Under the pieces are notes generated by a model. The model searched no databases. It saw nothing but the letters and a program-made list of their open reading frames with translations, and was not told the origin of the DNA. Positions 25,189 through 33,687 of a stretch of 64,000 nucleotides of DNA are shown piece by piece. The stretch covers positions 1,984,001 to 2,048,000 of the forward strand of contig NZ_CP009288.1 in assembly GCF_000756615.1 (NCBI RefSeq). Reading direction: 5' to 3'. The position numbers were made by a program, and so were the translations under genes. Origin of the DNA: Paenibacillus durus (lineage in GTDB: Bacteria; Bacillota; Bacilli; Paenibacillales; Paenibacillaceae). The stretch's first letter is position 1. The number at the start of each line of letters is the position of its first letter.

Positions 25189-26283
25189 ATGGGGACGATT
25201 TTTAAAAATACGAAATGGGTGCTGCTGCTTTATTTCCTGCTCTGCGGCAGTGTGACGGCCCTTCTGATGTACGCCGGAAGCTGCCTGGGCTATATCGAAG
25301 TCGAGGATTCCCGGATGTGGGTGTACCTGTGTCTTGGCATCGTGCTGTTTACCGCCGTTATCGGCTATATGGCCGTGCAGCGGATCCAGCGGGGGATCGA
25401 TCACCTGGATCTCAATATGCTGAAGGTAGCCAAAGGCAACCTTTCCGTTCGGATGCCGGGGAGCGATGATCCTTCTTTTGCAAGAGTTTATCATGAGTTC
25501 AATCTTATGATGGATGCGGTCGAGAAAAAAATGAAGCTGCTTCAGCGTCTGGGCGAGCAGGAGGTAGTTGAGAAGGAGAAGGCGGCGGAGAGCGCGGTTC
25601 TTGAGGAACGGCGGCGGATGGCCCGGGATTTGCATGATACGGTGAGCCAGCAGCTATTCGCTATTCATATGTCCGCTTCTTCGCTGCCGAAAGTGCTTGA
25701 GCGGAATGAAGAACAGGGGCGGATGGTGATGGACCAACTGATCACCATGTCGCAGATGGCTCAGAAGCAGATGCGGGCGCTGATTGCCCAGCTTCGTCCG
25801 GTTGAGCTTGAAGGCAGGGACCTGTTCGAAGCGCTGGAGAAATGGTTCCCGGATTACTGCCGGCAGAATGGACTGAAGGGTATTAAGGAGCTTGAACTGC
25901 AGGGCGAGCTGTCCGGGGCGATTGAGCATCAGCTGTTTCTGATTATCCAGGAAGCGATGGCGAACATCGTGAAGCACTCGGGAGCGCGTCTTGTCAGTCT
26001 GTCTCTGCGCGAGAGTCCGAGGCAGGTTGCGGTCAGCGTTAGCGACGATGGGCAGGGATTCGAGCTCGCGCATGGCAAACAGGGATCGTACGGCTTGACG
26101 ACGATGCGGGAACGCGCGGAGAAGCTTGGCGGCCAGGTTGAAATTATCAGCCGCAGGGGGGCGGGCACAACAATCCGCGTACATATTCCGAAGTTTGTTC
26201 AGGGGAACGGCAGAGAGATATCCGCTGCAAAGGGCCTGACTGCAAGCAAAGACGAAGGGGAAGAGGAGGCAAGCAGCGAATGA
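25189..26283 (+). CDS. liaS: Sensor histidine kinase LiaS
   Basis: A 364-aa kinase with two N-terminal transmembrane helices (~10-30, ~44-64), a HAMP-like linker (VQRIQRGIDHLDLNMLKVAKG), a HisKA_3 domain with the phospho-accepting H149 (RRRMARDLHDTVSQQLF) and a C-terminal HATPase with VSDDGQGFE and GLTTMRERAEKLGG. It senses cell-envelope stress with LiaF and phosphorylates LiaR. ATG 25189 lies 4 bp after liaF; the stop overlaps liaR by ATGA. Confidence 0.92.
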   Translation: MGTIFKNTKWVLLLYFLLCGSVTALLMYAGSCLGYIEVEDSRMWVYLCLGIVLFTAVIGYMAVQRIQRGIDHLDLNMLKVAKGNLSVRMPGSDDPSFARVYHEFNLMMDAVEKKMKLLQRLGEQEVVEKEKAAESAVLEERRRMARDLHDTVSQQLFAIHMSASSLPKVLERNEEQGRMVMDQLITMSQMAQKQMRALIAQLRPVELEGRDLFEALEKWFPDYCRQNGLKGIKELELQGELSGAIEHQLFLIIQEAMANIVKHSGARLVSLSLRESPRQVAVSVSDDGQGFELAHGKQGSYGLTTMRERAEKLGGQVEIISRRGAGTTIRVHIPKFVQGNGREISAAKGLTASKDEGEEEASSE

Positions 26284-26936
26284 GCGCGATCAAAATACTG
26301 CTGGTCGATGACCATGATATGGTTCGTATGGGGCTCAAAACATATCTGATGCTGGAGCCGGCATTTGAGGTGGTATCCGAGGCGTCAAACGGACAGGAGG
26401 CGCTTGAACAGCTGCGTTCCGGGGGAGAGGAAGGGCTTCCCGATCTGATTCTGATGGATCTGATGATGCCGATCATGAACGGCGTGGAGACGACCCGTGC
26501 GGTGCTGTCAGAGTTTCCGGGGCTGAAAATCGTGATATTGACCAGCTTCCTTGAGGATGACCTTGTGGTGGACGCCATTGAGGCGGGCGCGGTCAGCTAC
26601 GTTCTCAAGACAGTATCGGCGGAAGAGCTGATTTACGCGCTGCAAGGGGCGTATCGCGGCATGCCGGTGATGACCGGCGATGTGTCGCAGGCGCTGACGC
26701 GGGGTATCCGCCAGCGTACGGTGCAGGACGATTCATCCGGGTTGACCGAGCGGGAGAGAGAAGTTTTGCTGCTGATTGCGGAAGGCAAGAGCAACAAGGA
26801 TATTGGCGAGGAACTGCATATCAGCATCAAGACAGTCAAGACGCATGTCAGCAATCTGCTGATGAAATGCGAGCTGGAGGACCGCACACAGCTCGCCATC
26901 TATGCGCACCGTAAGGGATGGGTTACACAGGGATAG
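26280..26936 (+). CDS. liaR: Response regulator LiaR (NarL/LuxR type)
   Basis: A 218-aa protein. The receiver has the acidic pair in LLVDDHDMVRMGL, phospho-acceptor D60 in LILMDLMMP and the conserved Lys in YVLKTVSA. The C-terminal LuxR helix-turn-helix reads LTEREREVLLLIAEGKSNKDIGEELHIS. It starts within the liaS stop codon, so the pair is coupled. It activates envelope-stress genes. A strong terminator ends the operon. Confidence 0.94.
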   Translation: MSAIKILLVDDHDMVRMGLKTYLMLEPAFEVVSEASNGQEALEQLRSGGEEGLPDLILMDLMMPIMNGVETTRAVLSEFPGLKIVILTSFLEDDLVVDAIEAGAVSYVLKTVSAEELIYALQGAYRGMPVMTGDVSQALTRGIRQRTVQDDSSGLTEREREVLLLIAEGKSNKDIGEELHISIKTVKTHVSNLLMKCELEDRTQLAIYAHRKGWVTQG

Positions 26937-27024
26937 GTCGTCTATCGCGATTACCAGACACATGTTGGCGCAATCTTAAACTCTATTGATTTGCAGTTAT
27001 TTTACAAGAATAGGCTTGTCCAAT

Positions 27025-27068
27025 GAAGTCCGGCGTTAAGCTAAAAGCGCGCCGGGCTTCTTTTTTTG
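27025..27068 (+). terminator. Rho-independent terminator of liaFSR
   Basis: GAAGTCCGGCG pairs with CGCCGGGCTTC (one G-T pair), followed by a run of seven T. Confidence 0.9.
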
Positions 27069-27095
27069 TATATCATCTCGTGAATGTTTTATCTT

Positions 27096-27135
27096 CGCTT
27101 AAATTGTTTTTAATGTCGGCTTAAGGTTTAAAGTA
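27096..27135 (+). promoter_or_regulatory. Direct-repeat motif upstream of htrA
   Basis: CGCTTAAATTGTTTTTAA and CGGCTTAAGGTTTAAAG are two similar TTAA-rich blocks about 21-22 bp apart, i.e. two helical turns, before a TATACC-like -10. The spacing suits an OmpR-family regulator such as the one encoded downstream. Inference only. Confidence 0.35.
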
Positions 27136-27202
27136 CAAAATATACCCAAGAAAGCAAAATGACTCCTTGTCCGTGAGGGACAGGGCGCGGGAGGGTAAAA
27201 CC

Positions 27203-28867
27203 ATGGACGAGAACAAGAACAGATATAATGGCGATGGCGACGATCGCTTTGAGAGACAATCATCGGATCGGGAATGGAACAAGGACGGACAGTCTCCCGA
27301 ATCGAATTCATCCTATTATTATTCGTACGGCCCTTTTAAATCTCTTAATCATAATGAGCAGAATACGGATGGCGTGGAGCATTATAGCCGGAGGGAACCG
27401 GAAAGGGTGGAAATCACCCCTCCCCAGCCAATTAAACCGGTCCCTTACAATTCGATCCGCTCCACGGGTTACGGCGGGTATGGAGGAGGAAACGGCAACG
27501 GCAACGGCAACGGCGGCGGTGGCGGTTCGGACGGCGGGAACGGCGGCTGGCAGTATAACCGGAAGCCGAAGAAACCGGTAAAAACCGCAGTCCTTTCCTT
27601 CCTCGCCGGTATGCTTGTGCTCTCCGGTTCCATGTTCATGGCTGATCGGGGGAACTGGTTCACAGGGGATCAAGCGGTAACGGCAACGGCGGCCTTGAGT
27701 TCACAGGGCAAGGCCGCCAACGAGGGCGCCACTGTGACACCTTCAACTTCGACTACCGGGCTTGTGACCGGATCACAAGGTGTCTCCAGTGTCGTAGACG
27801 AAGCGGGGCCGGCGGTTGTCAAAATCGAAACGCTCGTAAAATCGGCTTCCCGCGGAAGCCAAAGCATTCCGAACTCGAATGATCCTTTCTATCAATTCTT
27901 CTTCGGTGACCAATTTGGCGGCAACTCGTCCGGACAGTCCCAGCAGAACAATGGCAATAGCGGTTCCGGTTCGGATTCACAGCTGACACCTTACGGTATC
28001 GGCACGGGGTTTATTTACGATAAAGCCGGTTACATTCTGACCAACCAGCACGTAATTGAGAATGCAGACGTCATTCAGGTTACCGTTGACGGCAACTCGA
28101 AGCCGTATGAAGCGAAGCTGCTTGGGTCTAGTGCGGATTTGGATCTCGCGGTGCTGAAAATTGAAGGAGACAACAATTTCCCGACCGTTCCGCTCGGCGA
28201 CTCGGACGCCATCAAAGTAGGCTCGGAGGTCGTTGCAATCGGCAATCCGCAGGGCTTTGACCATACGGTTACTGCGGGGGTTCTGAGCGCGAAAGACCGG
28301 AGCATTGACATCAACGAAGAACAAGGCAGCGGTACGCGCAATTATACGGATCTGCTGCAGACGGACGCTTCCATCAACCCGGGCAACTCCGGTGGACCGC
28401 TGCTTAACTCAAGCGGCCAGGTTATCGGTATGAACGTTGCCGTCAGCACGGATTCGCAGGGTATCGGCTTCGCCATACCGGTTAATAAAATTAAGGAAGT
28501 AGTCGATAAGCTGGAAGCCAATCAGGCTATCCCGAAAGATCCGGTTCCATTTATCGGAGCTTCGCTGATGACGATTACCGATGAAGTGGCGAAGCAAATG
28601 GGCACTGACATCAAGGAGGGCTCCGTTGTAGCCGATATCATATACAAATCCCCGGCTTATCTTGCCGACCTGCGTCCGTATGATATTATTACCGGCGCTA
28701 ATGGAACGAAATATGCGACCAACCAGGAATTAATTGATTTCATTAAGACCAAAAAGGTCGGAGACAAAATTACGCTCAATGTCGTCAGGGACGGCAAAAA
28801 TCTCGATTTGCCGATAACGATCGGCAATAAGAACGACTTCAACACAACGCAGACTCAGCAGCAATAA
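27203..28867 (+). CDS. htrA: HtrA/DegP-like serine protease
   Basis: A 554-aa membrane-anchored S1C protease. Residues 1-120 are hydrophilic, cytoplasmic, with a Gly/Asn run. One transmembrane helix (~125-145, TAVLSFLAGMLVLSGS) follows. The trypsin-like domain has the triad H~283 (LTNQHVIENADV), D~313 (DLDLAVLKIEG), S~395 (NPGNSGGPLL). A C-terminal PDZ domain contains FIGASLMTI. It degrades misfolded exported proteins. ATG 27203 follows GGAGGGT. A two-component pair lies downstream, as in MprAB- or CssRS-linked systems. Confidence 0.95.
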   Translation: MDENKNRYNGDGDDRFERQSSDREWNKDGQSPESNSSYYYSYGPFKSLNHNEQNTDGVEHYSRREPERVEITPPQPIKPVPYNSIRSTGYGGYGGGNGNGNGNGGGGGSDGGNGGWQYNRKPKKPVKTAVLSFLAGMLVLSGSMFMADRGNWFTGDQAVTATAALSSQGKAANEGATVTPSTSTTGLVTGSQGVSSVVDEAGPAVVKIETLVKSASRGSQSIPNSNDPFYQFFFGDQFGGNSSGQSQQNNGNSGSGSDSQLTPYGIGTGFIYDKAGYILTNQHVIENADVIQVTVDGNSKPYEAKLLGSSADLDLAVLKIEGDNNFPTVPLGDSDAIKVGSEVVAIGNPQGFDHTVTAGVLSAKDRSIDINEEQGSGTRNYTDLLQTDASINPGNSGGPLLNSSGQVIGMNVAVSTDSQGIGFAIPVNKIKEVVDKLEANQAIPKDPVPFIGASLMTITDEVAKQMGTDIKEGSVVADIIYKSPAYLADLRPYDIITGANGTKYATNQELIDFIKTKKVGDKITLNVVRDGKNLDLPITIGNKNDFNTTQTQQQ

Positions 28868-28983
28868 TGCGGTACAATCCAGAAGCGGGAGGGGAAGCCC
28901 TTCCGCTTCTGCCATAGATGTGCGCGCTGCAGCATTCACTGCTAAAATAGAGATATATAGAATATTGACAAAGGGGCGGCTTC

Positions 28984-29673
28984 ATGCGACCGAATATTTT
29001 GATTATTGACGATGATGAAAAAATCATTTCCATGCTGCGGAGGGGACTAGCGTTTGAGGGTTATGACGTAAAGACCGCGTCCAACGGGGCGGATGGCCTG
29101 CGGGCCGTGCTGAACAGCGATCCGGATGTTGTTGTTCTCGATGTCATGATGCCTCAAGTGGATGGCTTTGAGGTGTGCCGGAGGCTTAGAGAGGGCGGCA
29201 GCACCGTTCCCGTACTGATGCTCACGGCCAAGGATGAGGTGGAGCACAGGGTCAAAGGCCTGGACCTTGGAGCGGATGATTATCTGGTAAAGCCGTTCGC
29301 GCTGGAAGAACTGCTGGCGCGGGTGAGAGCGCTGCTGCGGCGCAAAAGTGAACAAATTGGGGGCAGCGAGCAGGCGGTCGTCTATGAGGACGTTGTGCTG
29401 GATGTCGATTCCCGGGAAGTAACGCGCGGCGGCAAACGGCTGGAGCTGACGGCAAAAGAATTCGAGCTGCTGCATTTGTTTATGCAGAATCCGAAGCGGG
29501 TGCTGTCCCGTGACCTGATTATGGACAAGATTTGGGGCTATGATTACAGCGGCGAATCCAATGTGCTGGAGGTTTATATCGCCATGCTGCGCCAAAAGAC
29601 GGAGGAGCATGGCGGCAAACGCCTCATTCAGACGATCCGGGGAGCCGGTTATATCCTAAGAGGTGACAACTAA
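28984..29673 (+). CDS. OmpR-family response regulator
   Basis: A 229-aa regulator. The receiver has ILIIDDDEKI with the acidic pocket, D53 in VVVLDVMMP and the conserved Lys in DYLVKPF. The winged-helix output domain reads LELTAKEFELLHLFMQNPKRVLSRDLIMDKIWG and ends RGAGYILRG. AAGGGGCGG precedes ATG 28984. It is followed 1 bp later by its kinase. With htrA directly upstream, a role in extracytoplasmic stress is likely. Confidence 0.92.
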   Translation: MRPNILIIDDDEKIISMLRRGLAFEGYDVKTASNGADGLRAVLNSDPDVVVLDVMMPQVDGFEVCRRLREGGSTVPVLMLTAKDEVEHRVKGLDLGADDYLVKPFALEELLARVRALLRRKSEQIGGSEQAVVYEDVVLDVDSREVTRGGKRLELTAKEFELLHLFMQNPKRVLSRDLIMDKIWGYDYSGESNVLEVYIAMLRQKTEEHGGKRLIQTIRGAGYILRGDN

Positions 29674-29674
29674 G

Positions 29675-31126
29675 ATGTCGATCAAGCTGCGGCTGACCGC
29701 ATGGTATTCGGGAATATTAGCCGTCATGCTGCTGGCCTTTTCAGCATCCATTTTCGGTTTTTTCTATATTAATACGTACGGGGATTTACAAGACAGGCTT
29801 CACAAACAGGCGGAACAGCTTACGCTACATCAGGTTCTGAACTCCGACGGGTCGTTGGATCTGGCTTTCGATAAAAGCGTGGATGCCCAGAATCTGTTTG
29901 GACAAATGTACTTTTACGACAGTAGTAATTTAATTCGAAGCTTGAATTTAAAGGAAATTGATCTGCGGTTCGATATTCCGGCGCAGCAGAACCTCCAGGA
30001 TGGAGAATTTAAAGATGCCTATTACAGAGGCTACCATTTTTTGATTTATCAAAAGGCGGTCAATATCGAGGGCTACGATAACAATCCGGCGGCTGTTCTG
30101 CAAATGGCGGCATATACCGGGGAACAGGACAAGCTGCTGGACCGGCTGAAGACGATCCTGATCACCGGCTCATTTGCCACGTTGATTGCCGCCTTTACCT
30201 TTGGCTTATTTCTGGCCCGCAAGGCGATGAGCCCGATCGGCAAGGTGATCGAAGCGGCTGAAGGTATTCAGACCGGCAACGACCTCAGTGTGCGGATTGA
30301 ATACGACGGGCCACCAGATGAAATCGGAAGGCTGATCCGGACGGTGAACAGTATGCTGGGCCGGATGGAGGGGTTTTACAAGAATCTGGAGGATTCGTAC
30401 GCGGCCCAGCGCCGTTTCGTGTCGGATGCTTCGCATGAGCTTCGCACGCCGCTGACGACCATTCGCGGCAACATCGAACTGCTTCAAAAGGTATGGGAAC
30501 TCGAGCCTGGAGAAAATCCGTTGCTGGATGAAGCGGCAATACGGCAAATTTCGGTGGAATCCGTACATGATATCGCGGACGAGGCGCAGCGCATGAGCCG
30601 GCTTGTCGCCGATATGCTGTCTTTGGCCAGAGCCGATACGGGCCGCACCTTCGAGAAGGAGCCGATAGCGCTAGAACCGATGATGAATGAGGTGGCTCGC
30701 CGCGCCGCTTTCCTCCCCCGGGAGGCGGAGTGGACTACGGGAGACCTGTCGGGCCTCAATGGCAAATATGTGCTGGGAAACAAGGATTATTTGCAGCAGA
30801 TGCTGTTCATTTTTATTGACAATGCCTTCAAATATACGCCGTCCGGAGAAGTAACGTTCGACGCGGTAGTTTATCAGCATCAGGTAGGCATACGGGTTAA
30901 GGATACCGGCATCGGTATGGAAAAAGACGAAGTGCCGCATATTTTCGACCGGTTTTATCGGGCGGACGAATCCCGGGGCATAACCGAAGGCATCGGACTC
31001 GGGTTGTCCATAGCCAAATGGATCATTGATGAGCACGGAGGATCGGTTGAGGTAGTGACCCGCCAGGGCGAAGGCACAACGTTCGTGATATGGCTGCCTC
31101 TGCTCTTTGCTGCTCCGCTTGAATAG
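29675..31126 (+). CDS. Sensor histidine kinase
   Basis: A 483-aa kinase. Two transmembrane helices (~10-30 and ~165-185) flank a ~130-residue extracytoplasmic sensor domain. A HAMP segment precedes the HisKA domain with H~254 (RRFVSDASHELRTPLTTIRGN). The HATPase domain has the N box DNAFKYTPSG and the G boxes VKDTGIGMEKDE and GLGLSIAKWI. ATG 29675 has AGAGGTGA upstream. It is paired with the adjacent OmpR-type regulator. Confidence 0.92.
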   Translation: MSIKLRLTAWYSGILAVMLLAFSASIFGFFYINTYGDLQDRLHKQAEQLTLHQVLNSDGSLDLAFDKSVDAQNLFGQMYFYDSSNLIRSLNLKEIDLRFDIPAQQNLQDGEFKDAYYRGYHFLIYQKAVNIEGYDNNPAAVLQMAAYTGEQDKLLDRLKTILITGSFATLIAAFTFGLFLARKAMSPIGKVIEAAEGIQTGNDLSVRIEYDGPPDEIGRLIRTVNSMLGRMEGFYKNLEDSYAAQRRFVSDASHELRTPLTTIRGNIELLQKVWELEPGENPLLDEAAIRQISVESVHDIADEAQRMSRLVADMLSLARADTGRTFEKEPIALEPMMNEVARRAAFLPREAEWTTGDLSGLNGKYVLGNKDYLQQMLFIFIDNAFKYTPSGEVTFDAVVYQHQVGIRVKDTGIGMEKDEVPHIFDRFYRADESRGITEGIGLGLSIAKWIIDEHGGSVEVVTRQGEGTTFVIWLPLLFAAPLE

Positions 31127-31158
31127 GATATAATGTTGCAGAAGGTTGGTGAAGCACA

Positions 31159-32118
31159 ATGGAAGTTATCAAAATTTCTCCCCGGGGATACTGCTACGGC
31201 GTGGTTGATGCCATGGTCATGGCCCGCCAGGCCGCCAAAAATCTCGATCTTCCCCGGCCGATCTATATACTGGGCATGATTGTCCATAACAGCCACGTTA
31301 CCCATGCTTTTGAGGATGAGGGCATTATTACGGTGGATGGCAGCAGCCGCCTGGACATATTGGACAAGATTGACAGCGGCACCGTTATCTTCACCGCTCA
31401 CGGCGTTTCGCCGGAGGTGCGCAGGAGAGCGCGTGAGAAAGGGCTGACGACCGTCGACGCCACCTGTCCGGATGTTACCAAGACGTATGATCTCATCCAC
31501 GAAAAAGTCTCGGAAGGCTGCGAAATCATCTACATCGGCAAGAAAGGCCATCCTGAGCCGGAAGGTGCCATGGGCATCGCTCCCGGGCATGTGCATCTGA
31601 TCGAAAAGGAAGACGAGATATCCTCCCTGACCCTGCCGGCTGATTCCCGGATTGTCATTACAAACCAGACGACGATGAGCCAGTGGGATATCAAGCATAT
31701 TATGAAAAAACTGCTGGAGACTTTTCCCGGCGCCGAGGTGCATAACGAGATTTGCATGGCAACGCAGATACGGCAGGAGGCCGTAGCGGAACAGGCTGGT
31801 CAGGCCAATCTCGTCATTGTCGTCGGCGACCCGCGCAGCAACAACTCCAACCGGCTGGCCCAGGTGTCCGAGGAGATTGCCGGTGTTCCGGCACACCGTA
31901 TTGCTGACGTATCGGAGCTGAAACTTGAATGGCTGAAGGGCGTCTCGAAAGTGGCCGTCACTTCAGGCGCGTCAACGCCAACGCCGATCACGAAGGAAGT
32001 CATAGCCTACCTGGAGCAGTATGACCCGGCAGATCCCGGAACATGGGAGATCAAGCGTACGGTCAACATGGCGAAGCTGCTGCCGCCGTTCAAGGCCAAG
32101 CAGTCTTCTCAAACATAA
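31159..32118 (+). CDS. ispH: 4-hydroxy-3-methylbut-2-enyl diphosphate reductase (IspH)
   Basis: A 319-aa [4Fe-4S] enzyme. Cluster cysteines are C12 (RGYCYGV), C103 (DATCPDVTKT) and C199 (NEICMATQIRQ). Also present are HGVSPEV, GKKGHPEPEGAMG and TSGASTPTPI. It performs the last step of the MEP pathway, giving IPP and DMAPP. GAAGG precedes the ATG weakly. No other MEP gene is nearby. Confidence 0.95.
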   Translation: MEVIKISPRGYCYGVVDAMVMARQAAKNLDLPRPIYILGMIVHNSHVTHAFEDEGIITVDGSSRLDILDKIDSGTVIFTAHGVSPEVRRRAREKGLTTVDATCPDVTKTYDLIHEKVSEGCEIIYIGKKGHPEPEGAMGIAPGHVHLIEKEDEISSLTLPADSRIVITNQTTMSQWDIKHIMKKLLETFPGAEVHNEICMATQIRQEAVAEQAGQANLVIVVGDPRSNNSNRLAQVSEEIAGVPAHRIADVSELKLEWLKGVSKVAVTSGASTPTPITKEVIAYLEQYDPADPGTWEIKRTVNMAKLLPPFKAKQSSQT

Positions 32119-32241
32119 GTTATTCGATTTTTCGTGTTTCAGCGCCTTATGTCCCTGGCGGCTTAGGGCGTTTACATATTTATTTTTTGTAGTCTACATG
32201 ATAAACTTTTCACCATTGGAATATTTATTTTGCAGAAGGGG

Positions 32242-32270
32242 TTGACGGGAATCAGATTATCGCATAGAAT
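32242..32270 (+). promoter_or_regulatory. Sigma-A promoter of aroF
   Basis: TTGACG (32242-32247), 17-bp spacer and TAGAAT (32265-32270). The start would leave a ~100-nt leader containing three AAAAGC repeats. Confidence 0.65.
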
Positions 32271-32374
32271 TGCTTTAGTGATTAAAAGCATAAAAGCTTA
32301 AAAGCGTCGTAGTAAAATAGCGAATGCAAACAATTAAACATTAAACCATACAGGATTGGAAAGGAAGGAATCAG

Positions 32375-33418
32375 ATGATCGTTATTACATCGAATCAAAC
32401 TCCGGAGGAACAAATTAACGATATTATCGCAGTGATCGAGAAGGAGGGCCTCCAGGTGCATCTGTCCAAAGGATCGGACCGTACGGTTATCGGTCTGGTG
32501 GGCAGCGTGAACCCGAAGCTTGCCGAGCACCTTCGCCAAATGAAGGGTGTAGAGAATGTGGTCAAAATCTCCAAGTCCTACAAGCTGGCGAGCAGAGACT
32601 TTCATCCGGACGACACGGTCATCGAGGTTAAGGGAGTTAAGATCGGCGGAGAGCATCTCGCTATCATGGGCGGCCCGTGCGCAGTGGAATCGCCCGAGCA
32701 GATCGACGAAATCGCAAAACTGGTGAAAGCGGCGGGAGCGCAAATTCTTCGCGGCGGGGCATTCAAGCCACGCACCGGCCCTTACAGCTTCCAAGGGATC
32801 GGCGTGGAAGGTCTGAAGATGATGGCGGAAGCGGGAGAGCGTCACGGCCTGCTGACCATCACCGAGGTCATGACGCCGGAGTATGTTGACGTGTGTGCGG
32901 AATACGCCGACATTCTCCAAGTGGGCACGCGGAATATGCAGAACTTTGATCTGCTTCGCGCGCTTGGAACATGCGGCCGTCCCGTGCTGCTGAAACGCGG
33001 TTTCAGCGCGACATACGACGAACTGCTGAATGCGGCCGAGTACATTCTGGCTGGCGGCAACCGTGATGTTATGCTCTGCGAGCGCGGTATCCGCACCTTC
33101 GAGACCTACACCCGCAATACGCTGGATCTGTCGGCCATTCCGGTGCTTCAGGGCCTCAGCCACCTTCCTGTCATTTCCGACCCGAGCCACGGAACGGGAC
33201 GCCGCGAACTGGTAGAGCCTATGGCTAAGGCGTCTGTTGCCGCAGGAGCCAACGGCCTGATTATCGAAATGCATACCGATCCGGACAACTCCATGACGGG
33301 TGACGGCGTTCAGTCCCTGTTCCCGGATCAGTTCAGCAATCTGCTGCAGGATCTGGAGAAGCTGGCACCGCTTGTCGGTAAGAAATTCTCCACACAGGAA
33401 GCAATTACCATTAAATAA
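32375..33418 (+). CDS. aroF: 3-deoxy-7-phosphoheptulonate synthase (DAHP synthase), type I-beta
   Basis: A 347-aa enzyme with an N-terminal ~70-residue regulatory FL domain (MIVITSNQTPEEQINDII) and a catalytic barrel. Landmarks are MGGPCAVESPEQ, RGGAFKPRTGPYSFQG, GTRNMQNFDLL, LKRGFSATYDE, DPSHGTGRRE and IEMHTDPDNSMTGD. It catalyses the first step of the shikimate pathway. The FL domain usually confers feedback inhibition. GGAAAGGAAGG precedes ATG 32375. Monocistronic, with its own promoter and terminator. Confidence 0.95.
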   Translation: MIVITSNQTPEEQINDIIAVIEKEGLQVHLSKGSDRTVIGLVGSVNPKLAEHLRQMKGVENVVKISKSYKLASRDFHPDDTVIEVKGVKIGGEHLAIMGGPCAVESPEQIDEIAKLVKAAGAQILRGGAFKPRTGPYSFQGIGVEGLKMMAEAGERHGLLTITEVMTPEYVDVCAEYADILQVGTRNMQNFDLLRALGTCGRPVLLKRGFSATYDELLNAAEYILAGGNRDVMLCERGIRTFETYTRNTLDLSAIPVLQGLSHLPVISDPSHGTGRRELVEPMAKASVAAGANGLIIEMHTDPDNSMTGDGVQSLFPDQFSNLLQDLEKLAPLVGKKFSTQEAITIK

Positions 33419-33432
33419 ATAAATCTTATACA

Positions 33433-33480
33433 GGCAGCCCTTTTTCCAGCTTAACCTGCGGAAGAAGGGCTGTTTGCTTT
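33433..33480 (+). terminator. Terminator after aroF
   Basis: GCAGCCCTTTTTCC and GGAAGAAGGGCTGT form an imperfect stem, followed by TTGCTTTATTT. Confidence 0.7.
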
Positions 33481-33535
33481 ATTTCCAGAGCGGAATTAGT
33501 CGCTTATACGCCCTTGTATAAATAATTCACTAAAG

Positions 33536-33552
33536 CGTAAGAATATCTCACA
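33536..33552. promoter_or_regulatory. GlnR/TnrA-like site upstream of glnA
   Basis: CGTAAGAATATCTCACA matches the GlnR/TnrA consensus TGTNA-N7-TNACA with a single mismatch in the first base. A weaker relative (TGTATAAATAATTCACT, two mismatches) lies 21 bp upstream at 33515-33531. Two sites spaced by two helical turns upstream of glnA fit nitrogen control. Binding is inferred. Confidence 0.45.
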
Positions 33553-33566
33553 TTGGCATAAAAAAT

Positions 33567-33595
33567 ACCTTACATAAGCATTGACGATGTAAGGT
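33567..33595. promoter_or_regulatory. Inverted repeat overlapping the glnA -35
   Basis: ACCTTACAT (33567-33575) and ATGTAAGGT (33587-33595) are perfect 9-bp inverted copies with 11 bp between, covering the -35 hexamer. The position suits a repressor operator. Confidence 0.5.
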
Positions 33596-33609
33596 TTGAG
33601 TTTTATAAT
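33581..33609 (+). promoter_or_regulatory. Sigma-A promoter of glnA
   Basis: TTGACG (33581-33586) and a perfect TATAAT (33604-33609) are separated by 17 bp. Confidence 0.8.
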
Positions 33610-33687
33610 GACGACAGTTAAAATTAAACCGAGACATTTGCATGGTGGGTACGGCTTAATGTTCGGAACTTAGGGAGGAAAAATTTA

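Noticed and set aside
24292..25635. Long open frame of 447 codons opposite liaF and liaS
   Set aside because: It runs antisense to two well-identified genes, has no ribosome binding site, and its composition (His/Arg-rich) reflects the sense codons.
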